From Magnetovibrio sp. (GTDB lineage: Bacteria > Pseudomonadota > Alphaproteobacteria > Rhodospirillales_A > JABHCV01), in contig PBDF01000007.1 of assembly GCA_002717285.1 (NCBI GenBank), forward strand, positions 100,250-111,597: DNA of 11,348 nt, given 5' to 3'. Of this stretch, positions 1 to 6,473 are shown piece after piece (position 1 is the first letter of the stretch; the number at the start of each line of letters is the position of its first letter). Both the position numbers and the translations under genes were made by a program. The notes beneath the pieces were generated by a model. That model saw only the letters and a program-made list of their open reading frames with translations. It made no database searches and was not told the origin of the DNA.

Positions 1-856
1 CTTTGAGATCAGACGTGACGCCTTTCAATGTGAAGTCTGATATGGATATTTTTCCATTACCATCAGCTTTTGCAGGAAGAATATTTATTTTTGGACTGCC
101 AATAAATTCAGCGACCCGGATGTCCGAAGGGTTTGCGTAAACATTTTTTGGACTGTCTACTTGAAGCAATTCACCATCCATCATTACTGCGACGCGATCT
201 GCCATTGTCATAGCTTCAGATTGATCGTGCGTAACATAAATAAAAGTTGATTCCAGACGTCTGTGTAACTCTGCTATTTCAGCTCTCATTTGCACACGTC
301 GTTCAGCATCAAGGTTTGAGAGGGGCTCATCCATTAAGAAAGCTTGAGGGTGTCGCACCATTGCGCGGCCAACAGCTACTCGTTGACGTTGACCTCCTGA
401 TAGTTGTCCTGGTTTGCGATGTAAAAGATCAGAAATTCCGAGTGTTTCGGTGACATCAATAACTTCTCTGGCAATTTTAGCTTTTGCTTCCTTAGTGCCT
501 GGCATGAAATGATTAATGAGAGGGAATCTTTGTAGAAAGCTCAATTGCCTCATACGCAAGGGGACGCTAATATTTTCCGAAACTGTTAAATGAGGATAGA
601 GAGCATAAGATTGAAAAACCATTGCAGTGTCTCGACGACTAGCATGCAATTCATTTACAACACGATCACCTATAACAATGTTTCCGTTAGTTTGTTTTTC
701 TAACCCAGCAATTATTCTTAAAAGAGTAGATTTACCACAACCTGAAGGGCCGACAAGAACTATGAATTCACCATCTTTAATGTCAATGGATACACTCTTA
801 AGTACTTCAGTAGTTCCGAAAGACTTATCAATTTTGTCAATTGTAACACTGGCCAT
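1..856 (-). CDS. Sugar-type (MalK/UgpC family) ABC transporter ATP-binding protein, C-terminus cut by window edge
   Basis: This is the cytoplasmic ATPase that powers an ABC importer, most likely for a sugar, polyol or glycerol-phosphate-like solute. About 285 residues are visible from ATG at 856; the family is usually 330-370 residues, so the last part of the C-terminal regulatory domain lies outside. Visible motifs in order: Walker A GPSGCGKST (36-44), Q-loop Q82 in VFQSYALYPH, signature LSGGQRQR (152-159), Walker B FLMDEP (173-178), D-loop SNLD (180-183), H-loop H210. The stretch GEFIGSPKIN-like (AEFIGSPKIN) after the nucleotide domain is typical of MalK/UgpC proteins. Between the Q-loop and the signature there are roughly 15 extra residues (about 104-122, containing QRFPLINHFMPGT), which I recall from rhizobial members. 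A G-rich ribosome site (C run on the plus strand at 866-872) lies 9 bases before the start. Its permease and binding-protein partners are not in the window, so the substrate cannot be named. Confidence 0.93.
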   Translation of the reverse strand, partial: MASVTIDKIDKSFGTTEVLKSVSIDIKDGEFIVLVGPSGCGKSTLLRIIAGLEKQTNGNIVIGDRVVNELHASRRDTAMVFQSYALYPHLTVSENISVPLRMRQLSFLQRFPLINHFMPGTKEAKAKIAREVIDVTETLGISDLLHRKPGQLSGGQRQRVAVGRAMVRHPQAFLMDEPLSNLDAERRVQMRAEIAELHRRLESTFIYVTHDQSEAMTMADRVAVMMDGELLQVDSPKNVYANPSDIRVAEFIGSPKINILPAKADGNGKISISDFTLKGVTSDLK

Positions 857-1272
857 TCAAAATTACCCCCCCAAGTTATCAATGTGTTTGTTTTTTTTTG
901 GCCAATACAGAGACCAAACACAAAGTACGTTTCTTAATAACTCTTTAACATTTTAAATATTTAATATCAAGTTTGCTTCAATATATATGTTTTTTTTAGT
1001 CTAGTTCTATATGTTTTTGAAGCCTAAATTACTGTTATTAACTAGGTTTTTTTGTTGATGTTCTAATTTGGAATTGAAAAAATAATTAGAATAATCATCC
1101 TAATTATTGAATAACCCTTTGGAGAATAAGGCTAATGAACAGTACACGAGTTTAAAATTTATTCATCATATTTTCTGATGTGGAGTTTAAGAATATTTTA
1201 TTTTGCTAATAATGTCCCTACAAGTTAATCTTTAAAGATAAGATTTATTATTTTCACTAAGAAGGATAATTA
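857..1272. promoter_or_regulatory. Divergent intergenic region between ABC ATPase and corrinoid methyltransferase genes
   Basis: These 416 bases hold no credible protein gene. They must carry the promoters for both divergent genes, but I cannot pick out convincing -35/-10 pairs because the region is very AT-rich. It contains a T-run (about 889-899), an AT-only palindrome at 953-964, and a 9-bp inverted repeat at 1081-1108 listed separately. I looked for a cobalamin riboswitch, which might be expected before a corrinoid protein gene, and saw no B12-box-like sequence. A six-codon ATG frame at 1135-1155 with a GGAG ahead of it is noted under findings. Confidence 0.6.
1081..1108. repeat. 9-bp perfect inverted repeat, possible operator
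   Basis: AATAATTAG (1081-1089) is followed after 10 bases by its exact reverse complement CTAATTATT (1100-1108). It lies 165 bases before the methyltransferase start in the divergent promoter region. The arm spacing fits a dimeric regulator binding one helix face, and the convergently placed LysR-type regulator at 3365-4279 is one candidate. The arms are A/T-rich, so chance is a real alternative. Confidence 0.4.
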
Positions 1273-3240
1273 ATGGCTTATTCAATTATTCCAGATTTTT
1301 CCGAAGTTCCCTTAAAGCAGCATTATCCTGCCATGGAAGGGTCAACGCCCACTTATGATGCAGAGTACGATTACAAGAACTGCTTTAACAAGGGTTTTGA
1401 TGCATGGGCAAATGTCCTTGGTGGAACTAGTTCAAGTTTTGCACCCTTCAATGCCCAAATGTCAGAATTTGCAATGGGTTATATGGGTGTGAATGCAAAA
1501 CACTTTTTCACAAACCCGGAATTATTCGTTAATGGTTGTCTTCATGCTAGTGCAGAACTTGGATTTGATACCCCAGATTTAATATGGGACGTATATGATA
1601 TAGAATGTGAAGCTAATGGTGGTGACATGTCATGGTTTGACGAATTGTCGCCTGCTATTAACAATACTCGCCCTCTAATTAAAACTGAAAAAGATCTGGC
1701 AAAACTTACACCACCAGATCCAGAAAAAGACGGGCGGATGCCTTTCGTTAGAGATGTTTTACAATTATTTCATGAAAAAACGGGTCGCCAGCCAACAATT
1801 CGCTTTTGTGGACCACTCACCTGTGTTTCTCAGTATATGCAGTTTGAGCAGATGATCCTGCAAATGAACGAAAATCCAGAATTTGTTCACAAAGTATTTA
1901 AATATGTTGTTGAAGAAGTTCAGGCACCTTATGTTAATATGCTGTTTAAAGCTTTTCCTGATGCTGGCACAAATGGCTCAGATGCCATTGGCTCACTTCC
2001 ATTTATAAGTGAGGAAATTCTCGATGAGTTTTCAATTCCTAACATTTTGAGGTTGAGGGAACTTACAGGACAAAACCCTAAACTTCAGGTTGATAATTGG
2101 TGGGGAGACTCATTCTCAGAGAATACAGAAAAATTCTGGGAAAAGAAAAAGAGAGTTACTCCAAGATATCTAAAAGTACAGGACCCCGACCTTTATCAAG
2201 TTGGTGCAGTTAAGGCTCGAGAGTGGGCAACAGAAAATGATAGTCCCCTTGTTTTTGGTGTGGATAACCATGTCTTGCAAGAGGGTCCTGAGGAAGAGAT
2301 TACCAGGCGAATTCATGAATACTTTGAAGTCGGAACTTCGGGAACAGCAGGTGATAAATTTGCTTTATATTTGTGTAACTTAAGTTCTGAAACTCCTTTT
2401 ATGCATGCAAAAATGGCACTTGATGCCATACGTAGTTGGCGTGCTGGTGACCGCCCTTACGAAGGAGAAATTCGTAGTGGGGGCGAGTATGACTCTCTTG
2501 CTCGTTCTGGCGAAAAAGGACGTTGGATGGGAATTGGTGAAGCAGTTGCCGATAGAGCCACTTTAGAGGCTGAAGCCAAAGAAGGTAAAAAAGAAATTTT
2601 TACAAATATTTATGAGTCTGTCATGGAGTATCGTGATGATGATTGTGCCGCTCTATGCCAAGAAGCACTAGATGCTGGCGAGACATGTGCTGATATTCTT
2701 GATGAAGGACTTATAGCAGCAATGGATACGATTGGTGATCTATTTGCAAGTGGAGAGATTTTTGTTCCAGAAATGCTCATTTCAGCGAGGGCGATGAAAG
2801 CAGGACTTGAAGTCTTACGTCCAATTATGACAGCTAATGATGAACCCTCTAAAGGTACAGTATTAATGGCAACTGTTCAAGGTGACTTGCATGACATTGG
2901 GAAAAACCTGGTTTGCATGATGCTTGAGGGTGCGGGTTTTGATATTGTAGATCTTGGTGTCAATACTGACCCTAAAGACATAATTAAACAGGCTGAAGAC
3001 GTTGGAGCTGATGTGGTCGGTTTGTCTGCTCTCCTTACAACGTCAATGCCATTCATGAGAAAAACTGTTAATGCATTTAGGGAAGAGGGTAAAGACTTTC
3101 CGATTATTTGCGGTGGCGCACCTGTAACTAGAGATTTTGCTGAGGAAATAGGTGCCTTTGGATATGCAGATAATGCTGCTGAGGCCGTTACAATCTGTAA
3201 AGGTATTGTTGCAGACAAACTTGATAATGCTAATCCATGA
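1273..3240 (+). CDS. CmuA-like corrinoid methyltransferase: URO-D-type methyltransferase fused to B12-binding corrinoid protein
   Basis: A 655-residue cytoplasmic fusion. Residues about 45-390 resemble the uroporphyrinogen-decarboxylase-fold methyltransferases MtaA/MtbA/CmuA, including the run around PLIKTEKDLAKL (134-145) and PDPEKDGRMP (148-157). Residues about 437-525 form the helical cap, and 526-655 the Rossmann corrinoid domain. The B12 motif is exact: D538-L-H540-D-I-G543, 41 residues, S585-A-L587, 26 residues, G614-G615, with H540 the expected lower cobalt ligand. The same domain order is known from chloromethane methyltransferase CmuA (about 617 residues from memory), which moves a methyl group from substrate to cobalamin. 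Unusually, the position of the zinc-binding H-x-C of MtaA seems occupied by N275-W-W277 in DNWWGD (274-279), while a candidate third ligand, C368, remains. The start has AAGGA 6 bases upstream (1262-1266). No CmuB, folate enzyme or corrinoid reactivase is visible nearby, so the methyl donor and acceptor are unknown; calling it chloromethane-specific would be unjustified. Confidence 0.88.
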   Translation: MAYSIIPDFSEVPLKQHYPAMEGSTPTYDAEYDYKNCFNKGFDAWANVLGGTSSSFAPFNAQMSEFAMGYMGVNAKHFFTNPELFVNGCLHASAELGFDTPDLIWDVYDIECEANGGDMSWFDELSPAINNTRPLIKTEKDLAKLTPPDPEKDGRMPFVRDVLQLFHEKTGRQPTIRFCGPLTCVSQYMQFEQMILQMNENPEFVHKVFKYVVEEVQAPYVNMLFKAFPDAGTNGSDAIGSLPFISEEILDEFSIPNILRLRELTGQNPKLQVDNWWGDSFSENTEKFWEKKKRVTPRYLKVQDPDLYQVGAVKAREWATENDSPLVFGVDNHVLQEGPEEEITRRIHEYFEVGTSGTAGDKFALYLCNLSSETPFMHAKMALDAIRSWRAGDRPYEGEIRSGGEYDSLARSGEKGRWMGIGEAVADRATLEAEAKEGKKEIFTNIYESVMEYRDDDCAALCQEALDAGETCADILDEGLIAAMDTIGDLFASGEIFVPEMLISARAMKAGLEVLRPIMTANDEPSKGTVLMATVQGDLHDIGKNLVCMMLEGAGFDIVDLGVNTDPKDIIKQAEDVGADVVGLSALLTTSMPFMRKTVNAFREEGKDFPIICGGAPVTRDFAEEIGAFGYADNAAEAVTICKGIVADKLDNANP

Positions 3241-3311
3241 TTAGTTTCTAAGCTAAACCTAGTTTGAGACTTTGCTTGCATTAGTGTTAGACAAAATAGT
3301 TGAATTTGAAG

Positions 3312-3343
3312 GAGCCAATCACAAATTGGCTCTTTCTTTATTG
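3312..3343 (+). terminator. Intrinsic terminator after the corrinoid methyltransferase gene
   Basis: An 8-bp perfect stem GAGCCAAT (3312-3319) / ATTGGCTC (3325-3332) with loop CACAA is followed by a T-rich tail TTTCTTTATTG. It sits 71 bases after the methyltransferase stop and 22 bases before the end of the convergent LysR-type gene. The T-tail is on the plus strand, so it mainly ends rightward transcription and suggests the methyltransferase gene is monocistronic. Confidence 0.8.
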
Positions 3344-3364
3344 TTAATAATCTATCAATTTTCC

Positions 3365-4279
3365 TTAACTGGTGCCAGTTGCGACTTTTTTAAGCTTTGT
3401 TTTACAGGTTTGGACGAACGCATCAGCCAATTTACTACGCCGAAATCCTTTTAGAGAGGCAATGACCAAGTTGACGCTTGGAGGGGTTTCTTCAAGTTCT
3501 ACATTAACTAGTGAACTTCCATCATAAGAGTAAACATTTTTAATCTTTACCAAACTTATTGAATAGCCATTTCCCATTGCAACCATTCCCCGAACCATCT
3601 CATTAGTGGTCGAACGGTGTTGTATTAGCGGTCTAAGATCATACATGCTAAAATAATTAAATAAGTATTCACTATAACCAGGAGAGTCCATCAATATTAA
3701 AGGTTCATTTTTAAGTTCCTTTATTGAAATTTTATTTCTTTTTGCTAAAGGGTTTTTGGAAGAAACCACAACGAAAGGTGATAGATTTGTAATTAATTCA
3801 TGATCAATATCACTATCAGGGTGCAAGTCGTAGGTCAGACCGAGGTCAGCTGCACCTTCCTTAAGATAGTTTGCCACCTGTTCCATATTTCCTTCCTGCA
3901 GACCAATTTCTACATCTGGATACTCATTGCAAAAATTTTTGATTAAATCTGGAAGTAACAGGGGTGCCGGTGCAGCATAACAACTTATCTCTAGTCGGCC
4001 GGTTAGCTGGTCATCGTCAGTTTCATTAAACAAATTTTCAAAATCTTGAGCATTCCCTAGAAGTTCTCTAGCGCGAGTTACAAAATTTCGACCGGGTGGT
4101 GTTAGGGCAAGACCCTGAGATGGGTTGCGAACGAATAACCTAATATTGAACTCATCCTCAAAACTACGAATAGCAGCGCTAATGGCTGGTTGAGATACTC
4201 TCAAACGTCTTGATGCCTCTGTTATGCTGCCAAGTCTTGCTGCTTCAGTTATGTATTTTAAATGTCTGAGATTATGCAA
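3365..4279 (-). CDS. LysR-type transcriptional regulator
   Basis: A 304-residue DNA-binding regulator of normal LysR-family length. The N-terminal winged helix-turn-helix spans about residues 3-62, with the characteristic GSITEASRRLRVSQPAIS (17-34) and the following LFVRN...LTPPGRNF segment. Residues about 93-295 form the periplasmic-binding-protein-like effector domain, opening with GRLEISCYAAPAPLLLPDL. The start is TTG at 4279: it gives the expected LRHLKYITEAA opening, no in-frame ATG lies nearby, and no good ribosome site precedes it (the only AGGGA is over 20 bases upstream), so translation may be weak. The gene is convergent with the corrinoid methyltransferase and lies 197 bases downstream of the aquaporin on the same strand. 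LysR proteins usually act on adjacent or divergent genes, but there is no divergent gene here, so its target and effector cannot be assigned. Confidence 0.93.
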   Translation of the reverse strand: MHNLRHLKYITEAARLGSITEASRRLRVSQPAISAAIRSFEDEFNIRLFVRNPSQGLALTPPGRNFVTRARELLGNAQDFENLFNETDDDQLTGRLEISCYAAPAPLLLPDLIKNFCNEYPDVEIGLQEGNMEQVANYLKEGAADLGLTYDLHPDSDIDHELITNLSPFVVVSSKNPLAKRNKISIKELKNEPLILMDSPGYSEYLFNYFSMYDLRPLIQHRSTTNEMVRGMVAMGNGYSISLVKIKNVYSYDGSSLVNVELEETPPSVNLVIASLKGFRRSKLADAFVQTCKTKLKKVATGTS

Positions 4280-4476
4280 TTTTATATCAAAAAAAAATTA
4301 AAATTTCCCTAACAATATCAGAAAAATTTATATCATATCAATAATTATTATGAGTGACACTTAAAACAATGAACACGTAAAAAATAAACTCTGAATAAAA
4401 ACTCTATAATTTGATGAAAACTGTTAAAAGATTCTTTTGACATGTTTTATTAGGCACAATAGTTAGATTAAATTAG

Positions 4477-5142
4477 TTATGAACGGCCTCTCGAAAATAA
4501 CCAACTCAAGGTATAGGCACCTATTACTGCAGCCAAAAGCTGAGCAATAATAAAACCAATTGCATGTTCAGGAAATATACCTGAAAAGGTGTTTGTGAAT
4601 GACCTTGCAATTGTCACAGCTGGATTGGCAAAGCTGGTTGAAGCAGTAAACCAATAAGCGGCGGTTATATAGAGGCCCACCATCATTGGAACGGCTTTTT
4701 CTTGCCAACGTATCGTACCAAATATTGTTGCTAATAAACCAAATGTAGCAACAAATTCCGAACCCCATTGTGCTATGCCTGTTCTAAGCTTTTCTGATTC
4801 CTGAAAAATTGAAAGTTCAAACATAAAATGTGCAAGTAATGCACCACAAATGGCTCCAACTGTTTGAACTACCACATAGGCAAGGGCTTGCCATGGCAGT
4901 ATCTCACCACGAATTAAAAAAGCTAATGTAACTGCAGGATTAAAATGTGCACCTGAAATTGGGCCAAAGATAGTTATTAAAACAACAAGAATAGCACCCG
5001 TGGGGATCGTATTACCAAGTAATGCTAGTGCTATATTTCCACCAGCTAAATTTTCGGCCATAATTCCAGACCCAATTACAGTAGCAAGTAAAAACAATGT
5101 GCCAAGCCATTCACTTATGAGGGAGCGATATATATTATTCAT
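4477..5142 (-). CDS. AqpS-like aquaporin/MIP-family channel with valine in the selectivity filter
   Basis: An inner-membrane channel of the major intrinsic protein family, 221 residues from ATG at 5142, with about six membrane helices and two NPA half-helices. The boxes are HFNPAVT (N68-P-A70) and FANPAVTIAR (N173-P-A175). In most aquaporins and glycerol facilitators the residue right after the second NPA is the filter arginine; here it is V176. From memory, the Sinorhizobium meliloti arsenite/methylarsenical channel AqpS has the same change (V177), and the wording STSFANPAVTIAR also looks AqpS-like. No arsR, arsC or arsH gene is present, so an arsenic role is unproven; other small neutral solutes are possible. 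An upstream in-frame TTG at 5148 would add two residues, but the ATG has GGA 6 bases ahead and is preferred. The gene follows hisI by 79 bases on the same strand and may be cotranscribed with it. I see no terminator after it. Confidence 0.92.
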   Translation of the reverse strand: MNNIYRSLISEWLGTLFLLATVIGSGIMAENLAGGNIALALLGNTIPTGAILVVLITIFGPISGAHFNPAVTLAFLIRGEILPWQALAYVVVQTVGAICGALLAHFMFELSIFQESEKLRTGIAQWGSEFVATFGLLATIFGTIRWQEKAVPMMVGLYITAAYWFTASTSFANPAVTIARSFTNTFSGIFPEHAIGFIIAQLLAAVIGAYTLSWLFSRGRS

Positions 5143-5221
5143 ACACAATCCATATATTTGATTTGCTTAATTGTCTATCAGTTGTTTGGTCTTAGATTGA
5201 AACTTTGCAATTAAAATTCCT

Positions 5222-5620
5222 TTATTTATAGAGATCTTTTGGATCTATTTCTGGCTCTGTTATCATGGATGGATGCCCATCTCTAATTGCATTGAAAAAG
5301 CAACTGCGCCTTCCTGTGTGACAAGCAACACCTTTTTGATCTACGAGGATTAAAAGAGTGTCAGCATCACAGTCCCAGCGTACCTCCTTTAGTGTTTGTT
5401 CTTGACCAGAGCTCTCTCCTTTGCGCCACAATTTTTGTCTTGAGCGTGAATAGTAACAAACCTTCCCGGTTGATAACGTCTCGGAAATCGCATCTTGGTT
5501 CATCCATGCCATCATGAGAACTTCCCCGCTGTCGTGCTGTTGAGCAATTGCTGGAATTAGACCATCAGCATTGAATTTCAGGGCACAAATTAGATTGTCT
5601 GTTTTATTTGTTTCCAACAT
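5222..5620 (-). CDS. hisI: Phosphoribosyl-AMP cyclohydrolase
   Basis: A cytoplasmic zinc enzyme of histidine biosynthesis that opens the adenine ring of phosphoribosyl-AMP to give ProFAR. The 132-residue length is normal for a stand-alone HisI without the HisE domain. Family signatures are clear: GEVLMMAWMN (32-41), the SRSRQKLWRKGESSG segment (58-72), magnesium aspartates D83, D85 and D87 in WDCDADT, and the three zinc cysteines C84, C100 (VACHTG) and C107 (RRSCFF). The start is set at ATG 5620, which has AAGGA 10 bases ahead (5631-5635). An in-frame ATG at 5644 would add MKLKECII but has no ribosome site. No other his gene is near. The gene is divergent from zur; some bacteria carry a Zur-controlled second HisI, and this context allows that idea, although all zinc ligands are intact and it may simply be the only copy. 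Confidence 0.95.
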   Translation of the reverse strand: MLETNKTDNLICALKFNADGLIPAIAQQHDSGEVLMMAWMNQDAISETLSTGKVCYYSRSRQKLWRKGESSGQEQTLKEVRWDCDADTLLILVDQKGVACHTGRRSCFFNAIRDGHPSMITEPEIDPKDLYK

Positions 5621-5951
5621 TATAATACATTCCTTTAATTTCATGCCGCACGTAACAATTCATGCAGTACCTTTTTAACTCCCGAAATCTTTGACACGGC
5701 CGAAACAGTTCTTTTTGCTATTAAAATAATTTGTATATAAACATATAGCTAATTATGTAAAAGTTAAGTTGACAATTTATCTTAGGGCATACACCAAGAA
5801 ACTTATTTGAGTTTTGCATCGAGGTTTAACTGAGCATAAATATTAACGAACTAAGATTTTTTTTATAAACGCCGAAGTATTAAAAATATTTTAAATAAAT
5901 ACTCTACAAATTTATAGTTGCTCGCAGTTATATTTAAGGATTTAAAAATCC
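5621..5951. promoter_or_regulatory. Divergent hisI-zur intergenic region
   Basis: About 330 AT-rich bases without a credible gene, expected to hold leftward hisI and rightward zur promoters. TTGACA at 5769-5774 is a perfect -35 match for rightward transcription, but no good -10 lies 16-18 bases on (the nearest is a poor CATACA), so I treat it as weak. I searched for a palindromic Zur box of the GTTATA-n-TATAAC kind and found no clear match. AAGGA ribosome sites sit at 5631-5635 (minus, hisI) and 5936-5940 (plus, zur). Confidence 0.5.
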
Positions 5952-6419
5952 ATGTTTGTGAATAATGGTCATAATCACGACCAGTGCATTAAAAATTCGA
6001 TGAAGAGAGCCGTAAATCTTTGTGCTTCCCGTGGTGTCAGATTGACAGCTTTGCGTAGTCGTGTTCTTGAATTAATTTTGCAGAGCCATCATCCTGTTGG
6101 GGCCTATGATTTGCTTAATTTGTTGAGGAACGAACGGCAGAATGCTCAACCACCAACTATATATCGGGCCTTAAATTTTTTACTCGATCTAGGTCTAGTT
6201 CACAAAGTCAAAAGTTTGAATGCCTACATTGGTTGTTATGCTTCAGATACGAGTCACAATTCACAATTTTTGATATGTATTGATTGTGGAGCAGCTGCAG
6301 AGATAACGGACATCCGAATTGATAATGCAATTAATGCACTTGCCAAGGCTGCAAATTTTTCGGTGAATAACCGTTCAATTGAGGTTGAGGGCAAATGCCC
6401 AAATTGTCAGGGTTCTTAA
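5952..6419 (+). CDS. zur: Zinc uptake regulator, Fur family
   Basis: A 155-residue dimeric metal-sensing repressor that, with zinc bound, would shut off zinc uptake genes. The winged helix covers about residues 20-88, with GVRLTALRSRVLELI (28-42) and the recognition-helix segment PPTIYRALNFLLDLGLVHKV (67-86). The structural zinc site is complete: C109-x-x-C112 and C149-x-x-C152. The sensing site also fits E. coli Zur as I remember it: H84, C95, H102 and E117, with near-identical spacing (remembered H77, C88, H96, E111). The HHDH motif before the first CxxC, typical of Fur, is absent, which favours Zur over Fur. AAGGA lies 11 bases before the ATG. It is divergent from hisI and convergent with metC; znuABC genes are not in the window. 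An early-stretch H/N-rich tail (NNGHNHDQC, 4-12) could be a minor extra metal contact. Confidence 0.85.
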   Translation: MFVNNGHNHDQCIKNSMKRAVNLCASRGVRLTALRSRVLELILQSHHPVGAYDLLNLLRNERQNAQPPTIYRALNFLLDLGLVHKVKSLNAYIGCYASDTSHNSQFLICIDCGAAAEITDIRIDNAINALAKAANFSVNNRSIEVEGKCPNCQGS

Positions 6420-6447
6420 TTAATATAATGCTTTAATAATTTATTAT

Positions 6448-6471
6448 AATATATTGTAATATATATTTTTT
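6448..6471 (+). terminator. Weak AT-only hairpin between convergent zur and metC
   Basis: AATATAT (6448-6454) can pair with ATATATT (6461-6467) across loop TGTAAT, followed by TTTT and more T/A. The 54-base gap between the two convergent stops is nearly all A and T. The stem has no G-C pair, so it is a marginal terminator; nothing better is visible between the genes. Confidence 0.25.
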
Positions 6472-6473
6472 AT

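Noticed and set aside
627..956. Rightward open frame of 109 codons
   Set aside because: It lies antisense to the ABC ATPase, whose motifs are unmistakable, and its tail is low-complexity intergenic sequence.
857..1272. Cobalamin or SAM riboswitch before the corrinoid methyltransferase
   Set aside because: No B12-box-like conserved core or convincing multi-stem fold could be seen; the region is AT-rich and mostly unstructured.
2877..3281. Leftward open frame of 134 codons
   Set aside because: It is antisense to the corrinoid-binding domain and shows no recognisable family features.
3272..3454. Rightward open frame of 60 codons after the methyltransferase
   Set aside because: It runs through the terminator hairpin and into the antisense of the LysR-type gene; no ribosome site.
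4280..4476. Small gene or RNA between the aquaporin and LysR-type gene
   Set aside because: AT-rich, no frame with a ribosome site and no strong hairpin; probably only the regulator's promoter.
5615..5635. Zur-box-like ATGTATTATAATGTT at the hisI start
   Set aside because: Symmetry is poor and the arms do not match the GTTATA-TATAAC pattern; it also overlaps the start codon region where AT words are common.
5769..5797. TTGACA as a zur promoter
   Set aside because: The -35 is perfect but no acceptable -10 lies at 16-18 bases, so a promoter is not called.
4477..6419. Arsenic-resistance operon suggested by the AqpS-like channel
   Set aside because: No ars gene is present; the Fur-family protein has a full Zur-type zinc site and is not ArsR.
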